The position numbers and the translations under genes were made by a program. Positions 33,439 through 41,402 of a stretch of DNA of 64,000 nt are shown one piece after another; position 1 is the stretch's first letter; each line of letters begins with the position of its first letter. The DNA is taken from NCBI GenBank assembly GCA_041675885.1, contig JBAYSY010000009.1, positions 11,399-75,398 on the forward strand, written 5' to 3'. Source of the DNA: JBAYSY01 sp041675885. GTDB taxonomy: Bacteria; Pseudomonadota; Alphaproteobacteria; Rhodobacterales; Rhodobacteraceae. A model generated the notes under the pieces. The model saw only the letters and a program-made list of their open reading frames with translations, searched no databases and was not told the DNA's origin.

Positions 33439-34164
33439 ATGGGGCTTGCGGCACTCATCGCCCTCCTTGCCGGGGCGGCGGCGGCCGGCGAGCCCTGCCG
33501 CGAGATGCGTCACGAGGGGCTGCGCCATGTGGTCTGCGAGGCGCGGGCGGGCGATGACCTGCGGCTTTTTCTGAACGCGCCCGATGGCACGCCTTTCGGA
33601 TCCTTCGGACGGATCGATGCGGCGCTCGCGGCCGAGGGGGCGGCGCTGGAATTCGCCATGAACGCCGGCATGTATCACGCCGACCGCCGCCCGGTCGGGC
33701 TTTACGTCGAGGCGGGAGAGGAGGCGGCCCGGCTGGTCACCTCCGCCGGGCCCGGCAATTTCGGGATGCTGCCGAACGGGGTGTTCTGCATCGGCCAGGA
33801 CGGTTTCGCGGTGATCGAGAGCCGCCGCTTCGCCGAGGACCGGCCCGCCTGCCGCCACGCCACCCAGTCGGGGCCGATGCTGCTGGTCGCGGGCGAAGTG
33901 CATCCGCGTTTCATCCCCGGCTCGACCTCGCGTTACCTCAGGAACGGGGTCGGCGTCAGCCCGGACGGCGGCACGGCGTATTTCGTGATCTCGCGCGGGC
34001 GGGTGAATTTCGACGGTTTCGCCCGGTTCTTCCGCGACGCGCTCGGGGTGCGCGATGCGCTTTACCTCGACGGCAATATCTCGCGGCTCCATGCGCCGGG
34101 GCTCGGCCGGTCCGACGCCGGGTTGCCGATGGGGCCGGTGGTGGGGCTGGTCGCGCCGCGTTGA
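33433..34164 (+). CDS. Phosphodiester glycosidase (NAGPA/DUF2233) family secreted protein
   Basis: 243 residues. Signal peptide (MGLAALIALLAGAAAAGEPC, cleavage near residue 18). The DUF2233/NAGPA core has LEFAMNAGMYHADRRPVGLY (~75-95), FGMLPNGVFCIGQDGFAV, ATQSGPMLLVAGEVHPRF and RNGVGVSPDGGTAYFVIS. The C-terminal ALYLDGNISRLHAPG carries the conserved LDGxxS motif. The mammalian member removes GlcNAc from phosphodiesters; bacterial substrates are mostly unknown, so the role here may be cell-wall or glycopolymer related (inference). The start lies inside the family D motif (AAGATGAAGATG); the second Met two codons on is an alternative. Confidence 0.85.
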   Translation: MKMGLAALIALLAGAAAAGEPCREMRHEGLRHVVCEARAGDDLRLFLNAPDGTPFGSFGRIDAALAAEGAALEFAMNAGMYHADRRPVGLYVEAGEEAARLVTSAGPGNFGMLPNGVFCIGQDGFAVIESRRFAEDRPACRHATQSGPMLLVAGEVHPRFIPGSTSRYLRNGVGVSPDGGTAYFVISRGRVNFDGFARFFRDALGVRDALYLDGNISRLHAPGLGRSDAGLPMGPVVGLVAPR

Positions 34165-34214
34165 CGGCGCGCGCCGGGGGCGCTATCCGGCCCCCTCCGG
34201 AACGGGAGCACATG

Positions 34215-35129
34215 ATGGCACGCAGGCGCAAGGGACGGCCGGTCAGCGGCTGGCTGGTGGTGGACAAGCCCGCGGGGGTGACCTCGACCGCGGTGGTGAA
34301 CCGGGTGCGCCGGGCCTTCGACGCGCAGAAGGCGGGCCACGCGGGCACGCTCGACCCCGCCGCGACCGGGGTGCTCGCCGTGGCGCTGGGCGAGGCCACG
34401 AAGACCATCCCTTACGTCACCGACGCGCTCAAATGCTACCGTTTCACCGTGCGGCTCGGGGCCGCGACCACCACCGACGACGCCGAGGGCGAGGTGGTGG
34501 CCACGTCGGACCAGCGGCCGACCGACGCGCAGATCGCCGAGGCGCTGGCGGCGTTCCGCGGCGAGATCATGCAGGTGCCGCCGCAGTTCTCGGCCGTCAA
34601 GATCGACGGCGAGCGCGCCTATGACCTCGCCCGCGCCGGGGAGGAGGTGGAGATCGCCGCCCGCCCGCTCTGGGTCGAGGCGCTGGAGATGATCGCCCGG
34701 CCCGACCCCGATCACGTCGAACTGGAGATGGTCTGCGGCAAGGGCGGCTATGTGCGCGCCATCGCCCGCGATCTGGGCGCGGCGCTGGGCTGCCACGGCC
34801 ATGTCGCGCATCTGCGCCGCACATGGTCGGGGCCGTTCGACGCCGAAGACGGCATCTCGCCGGACGACCTCGACCGGCTGGCCGCAGACGGCACGCTGGA
34901 GGCGCATCTGCGCCCGCTGGAGGAAGGCTTGGCCGACCTGCCGGAACTGCCCTGCACCCCCGAGGGCGCGGCGCGGCTCAGGAACGGCAACCCCGGCATG
35001 GTGCTGGCCTCGGACGTGGACTACGGCGCCGAGGCCTGGGCGTCGTATCAGGGCCGGGCGGTGGCGGTGGGCATCTACAAGGCGGGCGAATTGCACCCCT
35101 CGCGCGTCTTCAACCACGGCCACAGTTAG
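34215..35129 (+). CDS. truB: tRNA pseudouridine(55) synthase TruB
   Basis: Makes pseudouridine 55 in the T-loop of all elongator tRNAs. 304 residues. Motifs: GWLVVDKPAGVTSTAVVNRV, HAGTLDPAATGVLAVALGEA with the catalytic Asp in GTLDPxAxG (~42), and YRFTVRLGAATTTDDAEGEV. VKIDGERAYDLARAG and the RCSKGTYIR-like CGKGGYVRAIARDLG follow. Of two adjacent Met codons the second (34215) has better spacing to GGAG. In most relatives rpsO follows truB, but here kbl-tdh does. Confidence 0.97.
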   Translation: MARRRKGRPVSGWLVVDKPAGVTSTAVVNRVRRAFDAQKAGHAGTLDPAATGVLAVALGEATKTIPYVTDALKCYRFTVRLGAATTTDDAEGEVVATSDQRPTDAQIAEALAAFRGEIMQVPPQFSAVKIDGERAYDLARAGEEVEIAARPLWVEALEMIARPDPDHVELEMVCGKGGYVRAIARDLGAALGCHGHVAHLRRTWSGPFDAEDGISPDDLDRLAADGTLEAHLRPLEEGLADLPELPCTPEGAARLRNGNPGMVLASDVDYGAEAWASYQGRAVAVGIYKAGELHPSRVFNHGHS

Positions 35130-35190
35130 CGGGCGTTGACTTCACCCCGCCCCGGCCTCACCCTTCTGCGTAGCGGCAAAGGGGGCAGGC

Positions 35191-36384
35191 ATGACCGACC
35201 GGGCGGGGTTTCTGGCGCATCTGAACGGCGCGCTCAATGAAATCGAGCGCGAGGGGCTGGCGAAGCTGGAACGCCCGATCGCCTCGGCGCAGGGCGCGCG
35301 GGTGCGGATCGAGGGGCGCGAACTGCTGAACCTCTGCGCCAACAACTACCTTGGCCTCGCCGACCACCCGGCGCTGATCGCCGCCGCGAAACAGGCGATG
35401 GACGCGCGCGGCTACGGCATGGCCTCGGTCCGGTTCATCTGCGGCACGCAGGACCTGCACCGGGAACTGGAGGCCCGCCTCGCCGGTTTCCTCGGGCAGG
35501 AGGATGCCATCCTCTATGCCGCCTGTTTCGACGCCAACGGCGGGCTGTTCGAGCCGCTGCTGGGGCCGGAGGATGCGGTCGTCTCCGACGCGCTCAACCA
35601 TGCCTCGATCATCGACGGCATCCGCCTGTGCAAGGCCCGCCGCTACCGCTACGCCAATTCCGACATGGACGAGCTGGAGGCCCGGCTGAAGGAGGCCCGC
35701 GCCGAGGGCGCGCGCCATGTCATGATCGCCACCGACGGCGTGTTCTCGATGGATGGCTACCTTGCGAAACTACCAGAAATCACGGCGCTGGCAAAGGCTT
35801 GCGGCGCGCTGGTGATGGTGGACGACTGCCACGCCACCGGCTTCATGGGGCCGAAGGGGCAAGGCACGCCCGCGCATTTCGGCCTGTCGGCCGATATCCT
35901 GACCGGCACGCTGGGCAAGGCGCTGGGCGGCGCGCTCGGCGGCTATACCGCCGGGCCGAAGCCGGTGATCGACATGCTGCGGCAACGCTCGCGCCCCTAC
36001 CTGTTCTCGAACGCGCTGCCGCCTGCCGTGGTGGCGGCGGGGCTGGCCGCGCTCGATCTGGTCGAGGCGGCCGACGACCTCCGCGCGCGGCTCTTTCACA
36101 ACGCCGCCTACTGGCGCGACGGGCTGGAGGCGATCGGCTTCCGCCTGCTGCCGGGCGAGCACCCCATCGTGCCGGTGATGCTGGGCGACGCGACCCGCGC
36201 GCAGGCGATGGCGGCGGCGCTTTACGAGCGCGGCGTGCATGTCGCCGGGTTCTCCTTCCCGGTGGTGCCGCGCGGGCAGGCCCGCATCCGCACCCAGATG
36301 AGCGCGGCGCTGACCACCGACGATCTCGACTTCGCGCTGGATGCGTTCGAGGCCGCCGGGCGCGCGACGAGGGCGCTCAGATGA
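35191..36384 (+). CDS. kbl: Glycine C-acetyltransferase (2-amino-3-ketobutyrate CoA ligase)
   Basis: PLP enzyme that splits 2-amino-3-ketobutyrate with CoA into glycine and acetyl-CoA, the second step of threonine breakdown. 397 residues of the alpha-oxoamine synthase family. NLCANNYLGLADHPALIAAA, YGMASVRFICGTQDLHRELE, DALNHASIIDGIRL, MVDDCHATGFMGPKGQGT and the PLP-lysine region DILTGTLGKALGGALGGYTA are all present. The ribosome site is GGGGGCAGG. Its stop overlaps the tdh start (ATGA), so both are made together. Confidence 0.97.
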   Translation: MTDRAGFLAHLNGALNEIEREGLAKLERPIASAQGARVRIEGRELLNLCANNYLGLADHPALIAAAKQAMDARGYGMASVRFICGTQDLHRELEARLAGFLGQEDAILYAACFDANGGLFEPLLGPEDAVVSDALNHASIIDGIRLCKARRYRYANSDMDELEARLKEARAEGARHVMIATDGVFSMDGYLAKLPEITALAKACGALVMVDDCHATGFMGPKGQGTPAHFGLSADILTGTLGKALGGALGGYTAGPKPVIDMLRQRSRPYLFSNALPPAVVAAGLAALDLVEAADDLRARLFHNAAYWRDGLEAIGFRLLPGEHPIVPVMLGDATRAQAMAAALYERGVHVAGFSFPVVPRGQARIRTQMSAALTTDDLDFALDAFEAAGRATRALR

Positions 36385-37406
36385 AGGCACTTGTGAAGGC
36401 GAAGCCCGAACCGGGCCTCTGGATGGAAAACCGCCCGGTGCCGGAGATCGGCCCCGACGACGTGCTGATCCGCATCCGCAAGACCGGCATCTGCGGCACC
36501 GACGTCCACATCTGGAACTGGGACGACTGGGCCGCCCGCACCGTGCCGGTGCCGCTGGTCACCGGCCATGAATTCGCGGGCGAGATCGTCGAGCTGGGCC
36601 GCGATGTCGAGGGGCTGGCCGTGGGCCAGCGATGCTCGGGCGAGGGCCATCTGATCGGCCATCTCAGCCGCCAGAGCCGCGCGGGCCGGTTCCACCTCGA
36701 CCCCGAAACCCGGGGGATCGGCGTCAACGAACCTGGCGCTTTCGCCGAATACCTGCGTCTGCCCGCCTTCAACGTGGTGCCACTGCCCGATGCCATCGAC
36801 GACGAGATCGGCGCGATCCTCGACCCTTTGGGCAATGCCGTCCATACCGCGCTGTCCTTCGATCTGGTGGGCGAGGATGTGCTGATCACCGGCGCCGGGC
36901 CGATCGGCATCATGGCGGGCGCGGTGGCGCGGCATGTGGGCGCGCGCCATGTGGTGATCACCGACGTGAACCCGGACCGGCTGGCGCTGGCGGCCGAAGT
37001 GGCCGATGTGGTGCCGGTGAACGTGGCCGAGGAGGATCTGAAGGGCGTGATCGCCCGGCTGAAAATGCAGCAGGGTTTCGACGTCGGGCTGGAGATGTCG
37101 GGGGCGCAGGTGGCACTCGACCAGATGGTGGAATCGCTGGTGATGGGCGGGCGGATCGCGCTTCTGGGCATCCCGCCCGGCAAGTCGCCGGTCGACTGGT
37201 CGCGCATCGTCTTCAAGGCGATCACCATCAAGGGCGTCTACGGGCGCGAGATCTTCGAGACCTGGTACAAGATGCTGGCGATGCTGGAAAACGGGCTGGA
37301 CATCCGCCGGGTCATCACCCACCGCCTGTCCGCCGACCACTTTGCCGAAGGGTTTGAAATCATGCGCTCGGGGAAGAGCGGCAAGGTGGTGCTGGACTGG
37401 GGGTGA
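36381..37406 (+). CDS. tdh: L-threonine 3-dehydrogenase, variant lacking structural-zinc cysteines
   Basis: Oxidises L-threonine to 2-amino-3-ketobutyrate with NAD; the product is used by Kbl. 341 residues, same length as E. coli Tdh. Catalytic zinc ligands are intact: C38 in GICGTDVHIWNWD, and H63-E64 in VTGHEFAGE. The Rossmann motif is VLITGAGPIGIMAGAVA (~165-181). The lobe that normally binds a second, structural zinc has lost all four cysteines: positions 93, 96, 99 and 107 are Gly, Ser, Ser and Asp (GEGHLIGHLSRQSRAGRFHL). The surrounding GVGVN-like GIGVNEPGAFAEYLRLPAFN is normal, so this is a functional subgroup rather than decay (inference). Confidence 0.96.
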   Translation: MKALVKAKPEPGLWMENRPVPEIGPDDVLIRIRKTGICGTDVHIWNWDDWAARTVPVPLVTGHEFAGEIVELGRDVEGLAVGQRCSGEGHLIGHLSRQSRAGRFHLDPETRGIGVNEPGAFAEYLRLPAFNVVPLPDAIDDEIGAILDPLGNAVHTALSFDLVGEDVLITGAGPIGIMAGAVARHVGARHVVITDVNPDRLALAAEVADVVPVNVAEEDLKGVIARLKMQQGFDVGLEMSGAQVALDQMVESLVMGGRIALLGIPPGKSPVDWSRIVFKAITIKGVYGREIFETWYKMLAMLENGLDIRRVITHRLSADHFAEGFEIMRSGKSGKVVLDWG

Positions 37407-37650
37407 CGGGCACCGTGACCCGCCGCCACCGCGCCGGGGCGCAGCGGTCGAGGCGATGCTGCGGGCGACCGGCCGACCGCGCCATCACCTCGGACTGACA
37501 CGCGGCGGCCTGCCGAAACTCCCGCTCTGCATCGCCCATGCGCAGGGACCGGAACGCTGGGTCTGACCTCGGCCGGAAGGCTCCCGCCCCCCTGTGGCGC
37601 GCTTTCGCGCGCGACAGGGCGTTGGGCCGGGCGCCGCGCTGCCGCGCGGC
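37407..37650. other. Non-coding spacer after tdh
   Basis: About 240 bases between tdh and the family C element. A GCGCGC-TTT-CGCGCGC hairpin lies near 37600. No open frame with family-like content is seen; frames crossing this region only translate repeats. Confidence 0.5.
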
Positions 37651-37719
37651 GATCCGGGGCGCCCACGGGGCACCCGTTCGCGGCTGAAACGTGCCACTGG
37701 CACGTTTCCGAGACGCCGC
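37651..37719 (+). repeat. Family C element, copy 1 (variable hairpin between constant flanks)
   Basis: A 36-base left flank, GATCCGGGGCGCCCACGGGG then CACCCGTTCGCGGCTG, is followed by a perfect hairpin AAACGTGCC-ACT-GGCACGTTT and a 12-base right flank CCGAGACGCCGC. The copy at 47881-47949 has identical flanks and spacing but a different hairpin sequence. Confidence 0.8.
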
Positions 37720-37725
37720 TCACCC

Positions 37726-37754
37726 TCCGGCGGAAGTATTTTCGGCAAGATGAA
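37726..37754 (+). repeat. Family D motif following family C copy 1
   Basis: TCCGGCGGAAGTATTTTCGG then CAAGATGAA. This is the shared (GAG/GAA)-(G)TATTT-...-GATGAA pattern, here placed seven bases after the C element. Confidence 0.55.
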
Positions 37755-37876
37755 CCGGGCAGGGGCACGGCGGATATCCCCTTCTCCCGGCGCCGAGGTC
37801 TTCGGGGGCCCAGGTCTTCGGGAAAAGGGCCGTCGCCGCGACGGCGATATGCCGGAGCTTCGGCACGCGGCCGATC

Positions 37877-38812
37877 TCACGCCCGCCTCGCCTCGATCGC
37901 CTGCCAGATGCGTTCGGCGGCGTTGACGCCGTCGAACCGCTCCAACTCCTGAATCCCGGTGGGCGAGGTCACGTTGATCTCGGTCAGCCAGCCGCCGATC
38001 ACGTCGATACCGACGAAGATCTGCCCCTTCTCACGCAGCAGGGGGCCGATCCGGGCGCAGATCTCGTGGTCGCGGTCGGTCAGGCCGACCGGCTCGGGCC
38101 GGCCGCCCACATGCATGTTCGAGCGCGTCTCCCCCGCCTGCGGCACCCGGTTGATCGCCCCCACAGGCTCACCATCGACAAGGATCACCCGCTTGTCGCC
38201 CCGGGCCACGTCGGGCAGGAACTTCTGCACGATCAGCGGCTCACGCGAGAGGCCGGTGAACAGCTCGTGCAGCGAGGCGAGGTTGCGGTCGTTGGGATCG
38301 AGCCGGAACACCCCCGCGCCGCCGTTGCCGTAAAGCGGCTTGAGAATGATGTCGCCGTGCCGCTGCTTGAAGGCGCGGATCGTGGCGAGATCGCGGGCGA
38401 TGGTGGTCGGCGGGGTCAGATCGGGAAACCGCAGCACCAGCAGCTTTTCCGGGTAGTTGCGCACCCAGAACGGGTCGTTGACCACCAGCGTTTGCGGGTG
38501 GATCATCTCCAGCAGATGCGTGGTGGTGATGTAACCCATGTCGAAGGGCGGATCCTGCCGGAGCCAGACCACGTCGAAATCGCCCAGATCGACCTCCGCC
38601 TCCTCGCCGTAGGTCACATGATCGCCCTTCACCCGGCGCACCTCGACCGGCCAGCCGCGCGCGACCACCCGGCCCTCGGAAAAGGCAAGCCGGTCGGGCG
38701 TGTAGAAGAACAGAGAATGCCCGCGCGCCTGTGCCTCCAGCGCCAGCCGGAAGGTGCTGTCGGCGTCGATATCGACGCCATCCATCGGGTCCATCTGCAA
38801 TGCGACTTTCAT
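37877..38812 (-). CDS. gshB: Glutathione synthetase
   Basis: ATP-grasp enzyme joining gamma-glutamylcysteine and glycine. 311 residues. MKVALQMDPMDGVDIDADST is the family N-terminus. LRQDPPFDMGYITTTHLLEM, GDIILKPLYGNGGAGVFRLD (the ATP-binding glycine loop) and KRVILVDGEPVGAINRVPQA follow. The C-terminal FVGIDVIGGWLTEINVTSPT contains the metal ligands and glycine site. It lies 77 bases downstream of yraN on the same strand. Confidence 0.97.
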   Translation of the reverse strand: MKVALQMDPMDGVDIDADSTFRLALEAQARGHSLFFYTPDRLAFSEGRVVARGWPVEVRRVKGDHVTYGEEAEVDLGDFDVVWLRQDPPFDMGYITTTHLLEMIHPQTLVVNDPFWVRNYPEKLLVLRFPDLTPPTTIARDLATIRAFKQRHGDIILKPLYGNGGAGVFRLDPNDRNLASLHELFTGLSREPLIVQKFLPDVARGDKRVILVDGEPVGAINRVPQAGETRSNMHVGGRPEPVGLTDRDHEICARIGPLLREKGQIFVGIDVIGGWLTEINVTSPTGIQELERFDGVNAAERIWQAIEARRA

Positions 38813-38889
38813 CCGCCCCTCCGCTTTGCCCCGGCCTTTATTTTGCCCCGGCCTTGATGGCGCAGCGCTGCGGGGAATGCAATCGCGGC

Positions 38890-39243
38890 TCAGGCGGCAA
38901 AGGCATTCTCGATCACCTCGATCCGGCCGAGCCCGTCGACCAGCGCCACGTCGAATCGCGATTCGGTCAACTCCCCCGCGGGTTCACCGCCAAGGAATTC
39001 CGCGGCCGAGGCGTAGATCCGCGCCATCTGCCGGGCCGAGAGCCGTTCGGCCGCCTGCGCGTGGGTGCGGCTGTGCTTGACCTCGATGAATACCACCCGC
39101 CCGCCCTCGCGGGCGATCAGGTCGATCTCACCGCCCCGGCCGCGCCAGCGCCGGGCCGCGATGACACGCCCGCCTTCGGCATAGTGCCGTTCGACCGCCC
39201 GTTCAGCCCCGAGACCGGCATGATAGGATCGCTGCCCGCTCAT
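38890..39243 (-). CDS. yraN: YraN family (UPF0102) endonuclease-like protein
   Basis: 117 residues of the UPF0102 family, with a restriction-endonuclease-like fold. GLGAERAVERHYAEGG is the N-terminal helix. RWRGRGGEIDLIAREGGRVV then FIEVKHSR supply the GEIDLI...FVEVK catalytic-site pattern. SARQMARIYASAAEFLGG follows. The function is unsettled; it is linked to DNA processing by fold. The start overlaps the rsmI stop by four bases, the common rsmI-yraN pairing. Confidence 0.92.
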   Translation of the reverse strand: MSGQRSYHAGLGAERAVERHYAEGGRVIAARRWRGRGGEIDLIAREGGRVVFIEVKHSRTHAQAAERLSARQMARIYASAAEFLGGEPAGELTESRFDVALVDGLGRIEVIENAFAA

Positions 39244-40142
39244 TCCCCCTGCCCTCCTTCGTCACGCATCATATCCAGCGCCATCCGATACATATCGCGC
39301 CGCGGCAGGCCCAGCGCCGCCGCCACCTCGGCGGCCGCATCCCGCACCCCGCCGCGTTCCAGCGCCGCGCGCAGCGCCGCCTCGACCGCCTCGGGCCCGG
39401 CCGGCACCGGGGCGGCCCGGTCGAGCACCACCACCACCTCGCCCCGGGGCGGGTCGTCCTCTGCCTGCTGCGCCAGCACCCCCAGCGGGCCGCGACGCAC
39501 CTCCTCGAACCGCTTGGTGAGTTCCCGGCAGAGCGCAGCGCCCCTTTCCTCTCCGCAATGATCCGTCAATTCCCTTAACAATCTCCCAACGCGTTTCGGG
39601 GATTCATAGAGAATCACGGTCGCCGGGATCGCCGCGACCTCGCGCAGGAACGCCTGCCGCGCGCCGCCCGAGACCGGCGGAAAGCCCGCGAACAGGAACC
39701 GGTCGCTGGGCAGGCCCGAGACGGCGAGCGCGGCCAGCACCGCCGAGGCGCCCGGCACCGCGTGGACCCGGTGGCCTTCGGCGATCGCCTCGCGCGCAAG
39801 TCGATAGCCCGGATCGGCGACCAGCGGCGTGCCCGCGTCGGACGCATAGGCGACCGACCGCCCTTCGGCCAGCGCCCGCAGCAGCCGCGGCCGCACCTTT
39901 GCGCCGTTGTGGTCGTGATAGGCCACCATCGGCCGCCCGGCCGGCGCGATGCCGTGGATATCCATCAGCCGCCGCAGCGTCCGCGTGTCTTCGGCCGCCA
40001 GCACATCGGCCGTCGCCAGCACATCGAGCGCCCGCAGCGTGATGTCGCGTGCCGCGCCGATCGGCGTCGCCACCAGATGCAGCCCCGGGGCCAACGGGCC
40101 CAAATCGGCGGGGCCCGAATCGGCGGAGAACGGACCGCGCAT
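39240..40142 (-). CDS. rsmI: 16S rRNA (cytidine(1402)-2'-O)-methyltransferase
   Basis: Methylates the ribose of C1402 in the decoding centre using S-adenosylmethionine. 300 residues of the tetrapyrrole-methylase fold. HLVATPIGAARDITLRALDV, then AAEDTRTLRRLMDIHGI, and VAYASDAGTPLVADPGYRLA (SAM-binding GxP loop) are conserved. AVPGASAVLAALAVSGLPSD and FPPVSGGARQAFLREVA follow. It is divergent from the LppC-like lipoprotein gene with 84 bases between, the usual genomic arrangement. Confidence 0.96.
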   Translation of the reverse strand: MRGPFSADSGPADLGPLAPGLHLVATPIGAARDITLRALDVLATADVLAAEDTRTLRRLMDIHGIAPAGRPMVAYHDHNGAKVRPRLLRALAEGRSVAYASDAGTPLVADPGYRLAREAIAEGHRVHAVPGASAVLAALAVSGLPSDRFLFAGFPPVSGGARQAFLREVAAIPATVILYESPKRVGRLLRELTDHCGEERGAALCRELTKRFEEVRRGPLGVLAQQAEDDPPRGEVVVVLDRAAPVPAGPEAVEAALRAALERGGVRDAAAEVAAALGLPRRDMYRMALDMMRDEGGQGE

Positions 40143-40226
40143 CGTTTCGCCTTTCCTGACACGTTTACTTCACCCCCGGATGCGCATAGGCTTTCGCGCC
40201 GACCGCAGAATTCGGGAGATTGCGCG

Positions 40227-41402
40227 ATGTTCGCCGTTCCGGGCCTTGCCCGCAAGTCATTGGGGAAAATTGTTCTCATCTTTTCCGCGCTCTGGCTCGC
40301 GGCCTGCGAGCCGGTGGCCACGGGGCTCGGCGGGCCTTCGATCGACACCGGCGCGCCGGTGCCGGTGGCGCTGCTGGTGCCCGGCGGCTCGGGGCAGGAA
40401 AGCGACGCGCTGATCGCCCGCAGCCTGGAAAACGCCGCGCGGCTGGCGATCTCGGACCTCGACGGGGTACGGATCGACCTGCGGGTCTACAACACCGCGG
40501 GCCAGCCCGGGCAGGCCGCATCCCTCGCCCGGCAGGCGGCCGCCGACGGCGCGCGCATCATCCTCGGCCCGGTCTTCGCGCAGGAGGCGAACGCCGCCGG
40601 GAACGCGGTCGCCGGGCAGGGACTCAACGTGCTCAGCTTCTCGAACAACACCGATATCGCGGGCGGCAACGTCTTCGTGCTGGGGCCCACCTTCCAGAAC
40701 ACCGCCGACCGGCTGGCCGGTTACGCGCAGCGGCAGGGGATGGGGCGCGTGCTGATCGTGCATGACCGCAACGCGGCGGGCGAGGTCGGGCGTGCCGCCA
40801 TCGCCCGGGCGGTCGCCGATGCCGGGGGCAGCGTCGCGGGCACCAGTTCCTACGAATTCTCGCAAAACGGCGTGGTGCAGGCGGTGCCGGGCATCGTGTC
40901 CTCGGCCCGCTCCGCCGGGGCGGATGCGGTGTTCTTCACCGCCGATACCGCCGGTGCGCTGCCGCTTCTGTCGCAGCTTCTGCGCGAGAACGGGCTTACC
41001 CCCGCGGTGACGCGGTTCATCGGCCTGACCCGCTGGGACATCCCGCAGGCGACACTGGCGCTGCCCGGGGTGCAGGGCGGCTGGTTCGCGCTGCCCGATC
41101 CCGTGCTCAACGAACGGTTCCAGGGGCGCTACATGGCCGCCTTCGGCGAGATGCCGCATCCGATCGCCGGGCTCGCCTACGACGGGATCGCCGCCATCGG
41201 CGCGCTGGTGCGGCAGGGGAACGCCGATGCGCTGACCGGCCGGGCGCTCACCCAGGGGGCGGGCTTCGTCGGCACCGGCGGCATCTTCCGGCTCAACCGC
41301 GACGGCACCAACCAGCGCGGGCTGGCGGTGGCCGAGATCCGCGACAATCAGGTGGTTGTGATTGACCCTGCCCCGAGAAGCTTCGGCGGCGCCGGGTTCT
41401 GA
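40227..41402 (+). CDS. Penicillin-binding protein activator (LppC/LpoA-type) lipoprotein
   Basis: 391 residues. The lipoprotein signal ends IFSALWLAACEPV (lipidated Cys ~26). The rest is a periplasmic-binding-protein-like type I fold: VPVALLVPGGSGQESDALIA, GARIILGPVFAQEANAAGNA, LSFSNNTDIAGGNVFVLGPT, and FPAIAGLAYDG-like PHPIAGLAYDGIAAIGALVR. This matches the C-terminal half of E. coli LpoA, which activates PBP1A from the outer membrane; the N-terminal TPR half of LpoA is lacking, as in other Alphaproteobacteria. Its relationship to LpoA function is inferred. The ATG follows GGGAGATTG. It overlaps the proposed glnD start. Confidence 0.87.
   Translation: MFAVPGLARKSLGKIVLIFSALWLAACEPVATGLGGPSIDTGAPVPVALLVPGGSGQESDALIARSLENAARLAISDLDGVRIDLRVYNTAGQPGQAASLARQAAADGARIILGPVFAQEANAAGNAVAGQGLNVLSFSNNTDIAGGNVFVLGPTFQNTADRLAGYAQRQGMGRVLIVHDRNAAGEVGRAAIARAVADAGGSVAGTSSYEFSQNGVVQAVPGIVSSARSAGADAVFFTADTAGALPLLSQLLRENGLTPAVTRFIGLTRWDIPQATLALPGVQGGWFALPDPVLNERFQGRYMAAFGEMPHPIAGLAYDGIAAIGALVRQGNADALTGRALTQGAGFVGTGGIFRLNRDGTNQRGLAVAEIRDNQVVVIDPAPRSFGGAGF

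Noticed and set aside
37594..37926. 110-residue + frame between tdh and gshB
   Set aside because: It translates the family C and D repeats and runs into gshB antisense; no ribosome site.
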